This document shows, piece by piece, positions 1 to 8,811 of a stretch of DNA of 59,286 nucleotides (position 1 is its first letter; the number at the start of each line of letters is the position of its first letter). Source of the DNA: Photobacterium sanguinicancri (GTDB lineage Bacteria; Pseudomonadota; Gammaproteobacteria; Enterobacterales; Vibrionaceae). The DNA lies in contig NZ_NOIF01000010.1 in the NCBI RefSeq assembly GCF_002265265.1, positions 1-59,286 on the forward strand, read 5' to 3'. Made by a program: the position numbers and the translations under genes. A model generated the notes under the pieces. That model was not told the DNA's origin. It saw only the letters and a list, made by a program, of their open reading frames with translations, and did not search any database.

Positions 1-750
1 CACTTTTCTTTTAAAGATATTTTCAAGTGGGGAGAATGTATTAAAGAGCTGAAGAAAAATGATTATGACTTAGTGCTGATGCCTTATCAGTCGGTTGGTG
101 ATGCTGTTACTTCAGCACTGATGAATGGACGTAATAAAGCCGCATTTGTCTCTGATATTAATGGTATTGCATTCCCACATGCTGTTGTTGAAGACGATTG
201 TGAAAGGCACTTTGCTTTCAAGCCTCTTAAAATATTAGAAGGGATAGGTAATCATTTAGAAAAACCTTACGGTTATGAAATTATTTTGTCTGAGGGTGAA
301 GTCGAATCGGCAACAACAGCTTTACGTGATTTGTCCAAAGATAGTCGTTCTCGAGTACTCGCATACTTTCGTGGCGCGAGAGGTACGAAAGTTTTGAGCG
401 AGAATGTATGGAAAGGGATAGTCGCTAAGTTTAAAGACTATGATCCTGAAAATACTATTTGTGTTGAGATTCTTAGCCCTGATATTCAAACGCCTTTAGA
501 GGGCGATACGCAAGTCTATCAAAATGCGGACATGCGTGCTCTAGCTGCATTTTTAGCGCAATGTGACATGTTTATTTGCTCTGATACTGGTCCTTTACAT
601 TTGGCTGATGCGGCTGGTGCAAACTGTATTGGCTTATTTACAGAAACCGATCCAACAGTATACGGTTGTATTGGTGCTAATACGGTCAATGTAACCGATA
701 TAGAGAATATTGAGGTCAACGTAATATACTCTCAGTTGGGTTTAAAATAA
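1..750 (+). CDS. Glycosyltransferase family 9 (heptosyltransferase-like), 5' truncated by window edge
   Basis: The reading frame is open from base 1, so the gene begins outside the window; 249 residues are visible. The C-terminal half carries the hallmark of GT9 (ADP-heptose:LPS heptosyltransferase) enzymes: an S-D-T-G-P-L-H segment at about visible residues 194-200, followed by L-A-D-A-A-G and G-L-F. In this family the segment lies in the nucleotide-sugar binding domain. The likely role is transfer of heptose or another sugar to lipopolysaccharide core or a surface glycan at the inner face of the cytoplasmic membrane. The exact acceptor cannot be told, and the N-terminal domain is mostly missing. 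A hairpin with a T tract follows the stop codon. The family call is good; equating it with WaaC, WaaF or WaaQ is not justified. Confidence 0.75.
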   Translation, partial: HFSFKDIFKWGECIKELKKNDYDLVLMPYQSVGDAVTSALMNGRNKAAFVSDINGIAFPHAVVEDDCERHFAFKPLKILEGIGNHLEKPYGYEIILSEGEVESATTALRDLSKDSRSRVLAYFRGARGTKVLSENVWKGIVAKFKDYDPENTICVEILSPDIQTPLEGDTQVYQNADMRALAAFLAQCDMFICSDTGPLHLADAAGANCIGLFTETDPTVYGCIGANTVNVTDIENIEVNVIYSQLGLK

Positions 751-761
751 GTGATACCTAT

Positions 762-789
762 AAACGCTCTTTCAAGGGCGTTTTTATTT
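762..789 (+). terminator. Intrinsic terminator after the GT9 gene
   Basis: The arms AACGCTC and GGGCGTT (one G-T pair) are separated by a 6-base loop and followed by a T run. It lies between two convergent genes; the T tract runs into the stop codon of the minus-strand neighbour. Confidence 0.8.
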
Positions 790-1657
790 AGCTAGATTCA
801 ATAATGAAGTATTGGCTCAGTAGGTGGATTAAGTCGGTTTGATAGCTCTCATATTTACTAACTGGTAGTAAATGAGCGAGTTCATTACCTGTTGGGGTAA
901 ATCGATAATAAGTAAATGTACTCATTTTATTACTTGCTAAGACCTTAAAATGTTGATTCTGGTAATTTAGTGGCAGTGCTTGGTATTGAGATATTGCCCC
1001 TGATTCCAGTTCTGAATTGTGAATTATTCCTAGCTCGATGAGTGATAAAAGTTCATGGTAGGGTAATTGGTATTGCCCGAGTGTTAATTTTGATTGCTCA
1101 CGTCTAGGTATGACTAAAAGGCTCATTTTCTGATTAATTGCACCTGTGAGTAGTTTTTTGCCTTGATCAGTGCCAAAGCTACAACTGAGTGAGCATGCGT
1201 GCTGAAAGGCATATGCATCTTTCTTTGTCATATTCTTTAGTGTATTAAGTGCTTTGATAGAAAAGCTTCCCGGTGCTATTACTTCTTTTTTTAATACTCT
1301 TCCCCATAGTGCTTGCATATTGACACTATAAATATTTTTGGCGATAAACATGAAGTGTGCCAGCCAATCAGGGTCTGGCATATTTGCACTATCGTCAGTG
1401 CTAACGTCGTAAGCAATTTTGAGTATTTTCTCAAGATTAACCTGCTGAACTTCACGCTCTTTTTGTTCTCGTTGTTGAGTTCGTAACTCAAGGGAGCACT
1501 CTTCACTTTCCGTTATTAAATGATTTATGCTGAATAGTTTAGCTATCGCTTCTGTATATTGTTTTGAGCTTCGTCGGGGTGAAGATGCACTATCTTTAGT
1601 GTGCTGAGAGCTTTTAACTGTTAGCGCTTGGGAAGATTTATTTGAAGGTGTGCTCAT
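788..1657 (-). CDS. Conserved hypothetical protein, TIGR03899/DUF2806-like
   Basis: A 289-residue protein without signal peptide or membrane segment. The first 35 residues are rich in Ser, Lys and Thr and probably disordered. A charged Gln/Glu/Arg stretch (about 57-75) follows. The most recognisable part is near residues 115-150, where a W-G-R-V-L-x-x-E segment, a P-G-S-F-S segment and an A-L-x-x-L-K-x-M segment occur in the order I associate with DUF2806 and the Vibrio/Shewanella family TIGR03899. No function is established for these families as far as I know. It is transcribed in the same direction as the zinc operon upstream but is separated from it by a strong terminator, so it probably has its own promoter. 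The family assignment is from memory and moderate. Confidence 0.65.
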   Translation of the reverse strand: MSTPSNKSSQALTVKSSQHTKDSASSPRRSSKQYTEAIAKLFSINHLITESEECSLELRTQQREQKEREVQQVNLEKILKIAYDVSTDDSANMPDPDWLAHFMFIAKNIYSVNMQALWGRVLKKEVIAPGSFSIKALNTLKNMTKKDAYAFQHACSLSCSFGTDQGKKLLTGAINQKMSLLVIPRREQSKLTLGQYQLPYHELLSLIELGIIHNSELESGAISQYQALPLNYQNQHFKVLASNKMSTFTYYRFTPTGNELAHLLPVSKYESYQTDLIHLLSQYFIIESS

Positions 1658-1755
1658 GTCGAGTAACTCAATCTAGTCGTAGCTTTGTTGTACCAGTAGT
1701 TAGTCTTAATCGCGAAATGAAATTTTGTATTTTGAGAGAGGGAAAGTATTTCGGT

Positions 1756-1787
1756 ATAAAAAAGGCTAATACTGAATATTAGCCTTT
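1756..1787 (-). terminator. Intrinsic terminator of the zinc-uptake operon
   Basis: A perfect 11-bp stem (AAAGGCTAATA with its complement, 5-base loop) is followed on the minus strand by seven T residues. It lies 18 bases past the stop of the DUF3299 gene. Confidence 0.88.
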
Positions 1788-1804
1788 GTGGGTGTATTGA
1801 GGAT

Positions 1805-2290
1805 CTACATGTCGTCGTATTCTTCGAGTTGAGTGCCTTCGATGAGGTAGCCGACTTCAGCTAAATCATGGCTCACGTGCTGGGTCTTAAGTTCACCTAT
1901 GATATAAACAACATCCCAAAGCTGTTGAATAGGGGCGCCAGATGGAAATTTAACATAAATTATCTGGTTTGGTGGTGGTGGTGGTACATGAATACAAGCG
2001 CCGAAATAGGGAACAAGTAAAAACTCGGTAACGGCTTTATCATCCCCTTCCAGTGGAATAACAAAGCCAGGGATTTTCACTTGGCTGCCATTTAACTCTT
2101 CTCGTACCTTTCCCATCTGGTTCTGTTTTGCTTTACCACCGTTATGATCTATAAATGCAGCGATGCCTTGTTCATTGATCATTGAGCGTTCACTCTCTGG
2201 CACTAGGTCTAGCCAATCGAGTGTCAGTGGCTCGGAAGCATGTACTAGTAATGAAAATGTGCAGCATAAGGCAATAAGCCATTTTCTCAT
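1805..2290 (-). CDS. DUF3299 periplasmic protein of the zinc-uptake operon
   Basis: A 161-residue protein with a clear signal peptide (residues 1-18, cleavage after VHA). The family signature is visible at about residues 92-111: V-P-Y-F-G-A-C-I-H followed by five prolines and N-Q-I-I-Y. The Cys and His of this segment could bind metal, which is inference. It is the last gene of a minus-strand operon, 9 bases after the permease gene. DUF3299 proteins commonly sit beside a DUF2796/ZrgA protein and a MacB-like ABC pair, and this arrangement matches the zrg zinc-uptake locus described in Vibrio cholerae, where the equivalent is one of ZrgB-E. I am sure of the family, less sure of the gene letter and mechanism. 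Confidence 0.85.
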   Translation of the reverse strand: MRKWLIALCCTFSLLVHASEPLTLDWLDLVPESERSMINEQGIAAFIDHNGGKAKQNQMGKVREELNGSQVKIPGFVIPLEGDDKAVTEFLLVPYFGACIHVPPPPPNQIIYVKFPSGAPIQQLWDVVYIIGELKTQHVSHDLAEVGYLIEGTQLEEYDDM

Positions 2291-2299
2291 GATGTTCCC

Positions 2300-3559
2300 T
2301 TAAATCTTGATTGTCATGCCATCAGACAGTGAGTGTTGATAAGCGCGAATAGCTGGAATGATACCGACTAGGATACCTGCAGTTTGAACGACCGCCAGTA
2401 GGGTTAGCTCATAAATATTTAGTGGTGTGATCTCGATATACATTCCAAAGTGCGTCAAGATAAATGGCTGAGCAAGGAAAAGCAGACCGTAGAGCATGAT
2501 AGATCCCAGTAATACTCCTAATGCAGTTAAGAAGGTTGCTTCACTGATTAGCAAAAAGAAAATATGACTAGGCCTTGCTCCTGTTGCTCGTAGTATAGCC
2601 ATTTCACGCCGACGCTCATTTAGGCTCGTTAATAGACTAGAAAGCATGCCTAATAAACCAGCAATCACGACAAACCCTGAAACGATGAGTAGTGCTTGTT
2701 CGGCAATTGACATCATTTGCCAGAGTTCATGTAAAGCAATACCTGGCATGATAGCGCTCAATGGTTCTTTACTATATGTATTGATATAGCGCTGAAGGGC
2801 AAAGGTTTGGATTTTTGAATTAAGTCCGACCATGAAGGCGGTAATTTGCTTTGGTTTAAACTGTTGTTGTAGCAGTAACTCAGCTTCAGGCGTAGGGCCT
2901 AAGCGCGCTCCTGATTCCCACCCTACGTGAATGGCCTCGATAGCTTCTAAAGAAACATGCACGCTACGGTCAACAGGCGTTCCTGTTGGGGACAGTATTC
3001 CGACTACTTTGAACGGTAAGTTATCATGGCGATTGAATGATTTATCACTAATGCCATGGGCGATAATAATTTCATCTCCCAACTTATAGTTTAATTTCCT
3101 CGCAACTTCAGCGCCGACGACAGTTTCGAATAAGCCCGTAAAAGGTAAGCCTTTATCAAAGTTAAGTGGCTGTTTTTTACCGTATTTATAATGTTCGAAA
3201 TAATCGCTATTAGTACCAATTACTCTAAACCCACGGTGTGAATCCCCTAGAGAAATTGGAATTGCCCACTTAACTGAACGATGTGAAGTGATTTCCTGAT
3301 AGCTTTTCCAATCGATATTATTGGTCGCATTACCGATGCGAAATACCGAGTAGAGTAATAAATTGACTGAACCTGCGCGTGAACCAACAATAAGATCTGT
3401 ACCAGAAATAGTATTGGCAAAGCTGGCCTTGGCTTGTGTTCTTACGCGCTCAACACCGAGTAACAGAGTAACTGAGATTGCCACTGTTAGTATGGTGAGT
3501 AGCGCAGTGGCTTTTCGGTTATTTAGGCTTTTCCATGCTAAATGTAAGATAGCCTTCAT
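2300..3559 (-). CDS. ABC transporter permease, FtsX/MacB family, of the zinc-uptake operon
   Basis: 419 residues with the FtsX/MacB permease layout: an N-terminal membrane helix (about 18-38), a large periplasmic domain (about 40-275) and three C-terminal helices. The conserved R-R-R-E-M-A-I-L-R-A-T-G-A motif lies at about 316-328, before helix three. Such permeases act as mechanotransducers or lipoprotein releasers rather than classic import channels, so how this one supports zinc uptake is not obvious from the sequence. Its ATG overlaps the stop of the upstream ATPase gene by four bases (ATGA), indicating coupled translation. By gene order it corresponds to a zrg permease, probably ZrgC. 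Confidence 0.9.
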   Translation of the reverse strand: MKAILHLAWKSLNNRKATALLTILTVAISVTLLLGVERVRTQAKASFANTISGTDLIVGSRAGSVNLLLYSVFRIGNATNNIDWKSYQEITSHRSVKWAIPISLGDSHRGFRVIGTNSDYFEHYKYGKKQPLNFDKGLPFTGLFETVVGAEVARKLNYKLGDEIIIAHGISDKSFNRHDNLPFKVVGILSPTGTPVDRSVHVSLEAIEAIHVGWESGARLGPTPEAELLLQQQFKPKQITAFMVGLNSKIQTFALQRYINTYSKEPLSAIMPGIALHELWQMMSIAEQALLIVSGFVVIAGLLGMLSSLLTSLNERRREMAILRATGARPSHIFFLLISEATFLTALGVLLGSIMLYGLLFLAQPFILTHFGMYIEITPLNIYELTLLAVVQTAGILVGIIPAIRAYQHSLSDGMTIKI

Positions 3560-4251
3560 GATGTTATCTCTTGGTGGATAGTATTGATGTCATTGAGTGC
3601 AACGGTTCGATCAAAAAGCCCTTCAAGTGTCTGATCATGGCTCACAAATAAAAGAGTGGTATTAGAACGTTCACACTCTGCCATTAGTAGTTCAATGAAG
3701 GCTTCACGATTATTTTGATCTAGTGCTGATGTTGGCTCATCTGCAATGAGTAGCTCGGGTTGGCCCATAAGTGCTCGCGCGGCAGCAACGCGTTGTTGCT
3801 GACCAATACTCAATTCACTGATAGGTTTATGGAGGCAATCCTGTGGTAAATGAAGTTGTGCTAATAAGCGCTTGGCTTCTTGTTCTAAGTTACTTGAGAT
3901 TCGTTGTTGGCGTAAGGATGAGAAACGACAAGGCAGCATCACATTTTCAAGTACAGATAGGTACGGCAACAAATTGAACATCTGGAAGATATAACCAATG
4001 TGATTTGCTCTGAATGTATCGCGTTGAGAGGCCTTTAATTCGCTCAGCTTTTGCCCAAGGATAGATACATCACCAGAGGTAGGTTGGCTTATTCCCGATA
4101 GTAATCCCAGTAACGTCGACTTTCCACTCCCACTTGGCCCTTTGAGAAAAACTTTCTCACCTTGCTGCACCGTGAATTGAGGGATTGCTAATATATCAGC
4201 GTGTTGTCGTGCCCAGCGAAAAGTGAGATTTGAAATGTCTATAACAGTCAT
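3556..4251 (-). CDS. ABC transporter ATP-binding protein, LolD/MacB type, of the zinc-uptake operon
   Basis: 231 residues with all ABC ATPase motifs: Walker A G-P-S-G-S-G-K-S-T near residue 38, the Q-loop in Y-I-F-Q-M-F, signature L-S-I-G-Q-Q-Q-R near 146, Walker B L-L-I-A-D-E-P with T-S-A-L-D, and the H-loop in F-V-S-H-D. The F-Q-M-F-N-L-L-P segment is typical of the LolD/MacB subgroup that pairs with FtsX-like permeases, as found directly downstream. It is the second gene of the operon after zrgA, and a hairpin with a T run lies in the 41-base gap between them. By gene order it is probably ZrgB of Vibrio nomenclature. Confidence 0.92.
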   Translation of the reverse strand: MTVIDISNLTFRWARQHADILAIPQFTVQQGEKVFLKGPSGSGKSTLLGLLSGISQPTSGDVSILGQKLSELKASQRDTFRANHIGYIFQMFNLLPYLSVLENVMLPCRFSSLRQQRISSNLEQEAKRLLAQLHLPQDCLHKPISELSIGQQQRVAAARALMGQPELLIADEPTSALDQNNREAFIELLMAECERSNTTLLFVSHDQTLEGLFDRTVALNDINTIHQEITS

Positions 4252-4263
4252 GGTTGGTTTCCT

Positions 4264-4283
4264 AAAAAGGGGCGTGAGCCCCT
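4264..4283 (-). terminator. Intra-operon terminator or attenuator between zrgA and the ABC ATPase gene
   Basis: On the minus strand a short GC-rich hairpin (AGGGGC paired with GCCCCT, 4-base loop) runs directly into five T residues. It sits in the gap after the zrgA stop and would let only part of transcription continue into the ATPase, permease and DUF3299 genes. Confidence 0.7.
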
Positions 4284-4292
4284 CTTACTTCA

Positions 4293-5012
<720 letters not shown>

Positions 5013-5144
5013 GTTTGCTTTCCCTATGGTTGAAAACGATATAAATACAGCGCGGCAACAAGGGGGATGTTACAAAGTAAGGAGCAAATGCTTAGTGCAA
5101 ATTGCTCCCCATTAGCTTTGCTCCAAAACCAATGCTGTTACAAT

Positions 5145-5165
5145 GTGTGACATTATAACATTACA
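5145..5165 (-). promoter_or_regulatory. Zur-box-like operator upstream of zrgA
   Basis: Read on the minus strand, this 21-base imperfect palindrome has the core AATGTTATAATGTCACAC. It closely resembles the Zur operator of the E. coli znuA/znuCB region (core ATGTTATAATATCACAC, from memory). It lies about 130 bases upstream of the zrgA start and downstream of ytfJ. It supports zinc-dependent repression by Zur; the zur gene itself is not in this window. Confidence 0.75.
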
Positions 5166-5203
5166 TTTGGTTCTCTGGTATGGCTTGATAAGAATAGGAA
5201 GTG

Positions 5204-5755
5204 TTACAGGTTATTGTTAATCAGCTTCATGACTTGTTGTATTTCTTGTTCAGAAAGCTGACCTTCTTGGGCGAAAAGCACGGTTCCTTTTGCATCAAGC
5301 AGCGCAATCATTGAATTTTCTGGTTGTAGATCCCAGGCTTGTTGGACGTTACTATTTGCATCCAGCACCATGGATGACCATGCGAACTCTCGCTTACTGT
5401 CTTCGGCAGAGGATTTCACAAAGCCTCCGGTGCCCCAGATCGCGTCATCTTGGTTTATGATGGTTGTGGTCTGGTATTTATCCGTTGGTAGATCCGCCGC
5501 TTTAATCGCATCAATCATAGGTGCATTCATTTCTTTGGCTGCACTACGACCTGCAATTGCTTGGATGACTCTCACTTTACCCACCAGTTGTTCAGTAGCC
5601 CAAGCTTGATAAGCAATCTTGTCTTGGGTTAATAAAATCTCACCTTTATCGGCGACATCAACACTTGGTAATACTTGGCCAATCTCAAGGTTATGAGCAG
5701 ATGCTAATGTTGGTAGTAAGCCTGCGAGTAAGGTAATGATAAGCTTCTTATTCAT
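5204..5755 (-). CDS. ytfJ: YtfJ family periplasmic protein (thioredoxin-fold-like)
   Basis: 183 residues with a signal peptide (1-20, cleavage after ASA). The mature part starts with H-N-L-E-I-G-Q-x-L-P-S-V and contains G-K-V-R-V-I-Q-A-I-A-G-R-S-A-A-K-E-M-N and A-I-W-G-T-G-G-F-V-K-S-S segments characteristic of YtfJ. The fold is related to thioredoxin/peroxiredoxin, but no C-x-x-C motif is present, so a redox role is not supported by the sequence. Function is not established. It lies next to ytfK, as in E. coli, but on the opposite strand. A 13-base palindrome about 55 bases upstream may be an operator. Confidence 0.88.
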   Translation of the reverse strand: MNKKLIITLLAGLLPTLASAHNLEIGQVLPSVDVADKGEILLTQDKIAYQAWATEQLVGKVRVIQAIAGRSAAKEMNAPMIDAIKAADLPTDKYQTTTIINQDDAIWGTGGFVKSSAEDSKREFAWSSMVLDANSNVQQAWDLQPENSMIALLDAKGTVLFAQEGQLSEQEIQQVMKLINNNL

Positions 5756-5809
5756 TGTTTTTTCCGATTATAGTTAGACGCCTTATTATCTTAGTAAAAG
5801 CACATCAAT

Positions 5810-5822
5810 CTGGTTATACCAG
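5810..5822. promoter_or_regulatory. GntR/FadR-type operator-like palindrome between ytfJ and ytfK
   Basis: CTGGT and ACCAG flank a 3-base centre. The T-G-G-T-N3-A-C-C-A pattern is that of operators of the FadR subfamily of GntR regulators. It lies 55 bases upstream of ytfJ and over 200 bases upstream of ytfK. Which regulator binds, if any, is unknown. Confidence 0.4.
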
Positions 5823-6036
5823 TTAACAAGATTAGACATGTGTCACTTATTTTTTAGGCCATAATCAGAAATAAGGCGAATCGCATTATGATTTTGTTCT
5901 AGAGTCTGTTTGCGGGAAGAAAAAAGCGTCAGAGCAAGGATATTTTGGCGAATAAATTGCATGGTTTTTTATGCTAGAAGAATGAAACATTTTTAGTTTC
6001 TATTGGTCTATAGCTATGTATTGAAGAGAGGAACTC

Positions 6037-6246
6037 ATGCTGAAAATATTTAAGCAATACCGACCAAATCAAATTGCCCGTTATGTGAAAAGTTATTTCA
6101 GAGGGCGTCTATTTATCATGGGGATTGGAGCCTTTGAGTTTGATTGTGGACGCTTATTACCGGCTAAATCACATAACTTGAAAGCATTGAATACGTTGAC
6201 TGAGGTGAATAAGGAGATTCAGTTACTTGCAGTTGAAGCATATTGA
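6037..6246 (+). CDS. ytfK: YtfK (DUF1107), stringent-response modulator
   Basis: 69 residues that align along their length with E. coli YtfK: K-I-F-K-Q-Y, Y-V-K-S-Y-F-R-G-R-L-F-I, G-A-F-E-F-D-C-G and L-T-E-V-N all have counterparts. In E. coli, YtfK is reported to act on SpoT and promote (p)ppGpp accumulation during phosphate or fatty-acid starvation; carrying that role over is inference. A good ribosome site (AGAGGAA) lies 3 bases before the ATG. The cytoplasmic protein has no signal or membrane segment. It stands alone between ytfJ and msrA on the opposite strand. Confidence 0.88.
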   Translation: MLKIFKQYRPNQIARYVKSYFRGRLFIMGIGAFEFDCGRLLPAKSHNLKALNTLTEVNKEIQLLAVEAY

Positions 6247-6289
6247 TACCCACTAAAAATTGTGGGTATCTAATTATCGATGAGGTTGT

Positions 6290-6925
6290 TTAACTAGGGG
6301 GAAGGCAGATCCCTGTACCTCCTAGACCACAGTAACCATTAGGGTGTTTTGCTAAATACTGTTGATGGTATTCTTCGGCAAAGTAAAACGTACTCGCGGT
6401 TTGAATATCCGTTGTGATCAGAGCTCCTTCCTTATTATCATTTAACGCTTGCTGATAGCGTGTACGGCTGGCACTTGCATCTGTTTTTTGTTGCTCAGAG
6501 TTAGTATAAATCGCAGAACGGTATTGGGTGCCTACGTCGTTACCTTGCTTCATACCCTGTGTTGGATTGTGGTTCTCCCAAAAGAGTGTTAAAAGTTGGC
6601 TGAACGAAATTGAGCTAGGATCAAAAATAATTTTAACCGCTTCGGTATGTCCCGTTCTGCCTGAGCACACTTCTTCATAGGTTGGGTTTGGAGTAAACCC
6701 ACCACAGTATCCAACGGCGGTACTGTAAATTCCCACCTGCTTCCAAAATAAACGTTCAGCTCCCCAAAAACAGCCCATACCTATAATTAATGAGTCAAAA
6801 CCTGTTGGAATTACGTCATTGAGTGGTGTTTCGAGTACAGTATGAAGGTGACTTGGTTGAATTGTTGTTGCTCTGCCAATGAGAGCTGCATCCTGCGCGA
6901 TCATGGTTTGTTTTGTCAGCGTCAT
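6290..6925 (-). CDS. msrA: Peptide-methionine (S)-S-oxide reductase MsrA
   Basis: Reduces S-diastereomer methionine sulfoxide in proteins and free methionine sulfoxide, with thioredoxin as reductant. The catalytic motif G-C-F-W-G is at about residues 51-55, followed by E-R-L-F-W and [15 protein letters not shown]. The substrate-site segment [21 protein letters not shown] is intact, and the C-terminal recycling cysteines lie in [11 protein letters not shown]. Two adjacent ATG codons follow an AAGGA site; the second gives better spacing and about 211 residues, matching E. coli MsrA (212). The open frame runs further upstream to 6994, but that extension has no ribosome site or homology. It is divergent from tamA. 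Confidence 0.95.
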   Translation of the reverse strand: MTLTKQTMIAQDAALIGRATTIQPSHLHTVLETPLNDVIPTGFDSLIIGMGCFWGAERLFWKQVGIYSTAVGYCGGFTPNPTYEEVCSGRTGHTEAVKIIFDPSSISFSQLLTLFWENHNPTQGMKQGNDVGTQYRSAIYTNSEQQKTDASASRTRYQQALNDNKEGALITTDIQTASTFYFAEEYHQQYLAKHPNGYCGLGGTGICLPPS

Positions 6926-7089
6926 CATTATTTCCTTTTTATGCTGCTTGATATAAAGAAAATAGTGAAATTGCGAGCCACAATCAATGATCAATTTTTC
7001 TGCAATAAATGCTGGCGACTAAGCGTGTGGTTTGTCAGAATATTTTGAGCGTACTTTGGTCCGACTTTAGAAAAAGAAGCAATATAAGA

Positions 7090-8811
7090 ATGAATGCATT
7101 GTATAAGCGGTTAAGCCTTCCCGCTGTAGCTCTCCTGTTTTCTCTCCCAGTAAGTGCGAGCACGGATCTGACGATTAAAGGGCTTAGTGATAGCCTTGAA
7201 GATAATGTCGATGCTTATATTCAAGGGATCCCAGAAGAAGACTACAGCACATCACTTCGTTTTCGTGAACAGCTTGAAAATGAAATAAAGTCAGCACTTA
7301 AGGCCCTTGGTCATTATCAGCCATCTTTTTCTTATGACATCAAAGAAGGGAAGGATAGTGAACTAACGGTAACTGTTGATGCGGGCCCTCAAACGCGAAT
7401 TGCCCGCAGTAATATTGATATCCGTGGGATGGCAAAAGAGGATATTGATTTTATTGCCTTGGTGCGAAAGAGCGGGATGGGGTTAGGTGAACCGCTTAAC
7501 CATGGTAAATATGAAGCTTTAAAGTCTGGATTAAGTAGCCTAGCACTTCGCAAGGGATACTTTGACGCTAAGTTTGAGAAGAGCGTGATGGAAGTCGCCC
7601 CATCGCGGAGTGAAGCTTTTATTTTGATCACGTTTGATAGCGGTATCCGTTATAACTTTGGTGATACTGTATTCACCGGAAGTCAGATTGATGAAGACCG
7701 TTTACAGTCATTGATCCCTTATGAAGATAATGAACCTTATTTAGCTTCTAAATTGGGGGAGTTTAACCAGCGTCTATCAAATGTTGGTTGGTTTTCTTCA
7801 ATTTTTGTCGGGGGTGATGTTTCTCAGCTAGAAGATAATACGATCCCCATCCAAGTCAGTTTAGCCCCTCAGGTACGTAACCAAATTGAAACTGGTATTG
7901 GTTTTTCAACTGATACAGGCCCTCGCTTAAAGTTTAACTGGAAAAAACCCTGGATTAATAGTGCAGGGCATAGTTTGAGTGTTAAAACTGAAATCTCGGC
8001 TGTACAACCTAAAATAGAAGCCACCTACAAAATCCCACTTGATGACGTATTAAACGATTATTATCAGGTGGTAGGGGGGGTAAGTTATACCGATAACCAC
8101 GACACAATAAGTACGCAACTGACACTCGGCCTTGAACGTCATTGGCTGTTAGAGCATGGCTGGAAGCGTATAGCTTCATTACGTTGGCTAACGGAAGACT
8201 ATAAACAGGGTAATAGTGAAAAAGGCGTGTTGAACATGCTGATCCCAGGTATCACATACAGTAAAACACGGGCACGTGGTGGTGCGATGCCTACATGGGC
8301 GGATAAGCATTTAATCTCGATTGAATATGCAGACCCTAATTTAGGTTCGGACACGCGTGTTGCGCGTTTCCGTGGCCGTAGTGCCTGGATCCGCAGTGCA
8401 GGCGAGAACCATCGTGGGCTATTGCGTCTTGATGGTGGTGCGATTGTTGCTGATAGTATTGAAGATGTTCCGCCATCGATGCGCTTCTTTATTGGTGGCG
8501 ATAACAGTCTTCGTGGCTATGGTTACGAGACTATCGCACCGAGAGACAATGGTAATAAGCTTCGCGGAGGTCAGTACATGCTAACCAGCTCCGTTGAGTA
8601 CCAATATCGTGTCTACGGGAATTGGTGGGGAGCGCTTTTCTATGATTACGGTTCAGCTTGGATTGATTCGCCAGATTGGAAAAGCGGAACAGGTGTCGGG
8701 GTTCGTTGGGCGTCACCGGTAGGGCCTATTCGTTTTGATGTCGCATGGGGGCTAGAGCGTCCAGCTGATGATCGAATCCAACTTCACTTTACCTTAGGGC
8801 CTGAATTATGA
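7090..8811 (+). CDS. tamA: TamA, outer-membrane BamA-family subunit of the translocation and assembly module
   Basis: 573 residues from the chosen ATG, close to E. coli TamA (577). A signal peptide (1-23, ending V-S-A) precedes about three POTRA domains (roughly 25-260) and a C-terminal Omp85 barrel. The barrel holds the G-G-D-N-S-L-R-G-Y motif (R-G-Y near residue 478), the lid-loop signature of this superfamily. With TamB it assists insertion of autotransporters and other outer-membrane proteins, and TamB-type proteins are now linked to phospholipid transport. The frame is open further upstream to 7009, but that would bury the signal peptide. The last codons overlap the tamB start by ATGA, so translation is coupled. 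Confidence 0.95.
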   Translation: MNALYKRLSLPAVALLFSLPVSASTDLTIKGLSDSLEDNVDAYIQGIPEEDYSTSLRFREQLENEIKSALKALGHYQPSFSYDIKEGKDSELTVTVDAGPQTRIARSNIDIRGMAKEDIDFIALVRKSGMGLGEPLNHGKYEALKSGLSSLALRKGYFDAKFEKSVMEVAPSRSEAFILITFDSGIRYNFGDTVFTGSQIDEDRLQSLIPYEDNEPYLASKLGEFNQRLSNVGWFSSIFVGGDVSQLEDNTIPIQVSLAPQVRNQIETGIGFSTDTGPRLKFNWKKPWINSAGHSLSVKTEISAVQPKIEATYKIPLDDVLNDYYQVVGGVSYTDNHDTISTQLTLGLERHWLLEHGWKRIASLRWLTEDYKQGNSEKGVLNMLIPGITYSKTRARGGAMPTWADKHLISIEYADPNLGSDTRVARFRGRSAWIRSAGENHRGLLRLDGGAIVADSIEDVPPSMRFFIGGDNSLRGYGYETIAPRDNGNKLRGGQYMLTSSVEYQYRVYGNWWGALFYDYGSAWIDSPDWKSGTGVGVRWASPVGPIRFDVAWGLERPADDRIQLHFTLGPEL

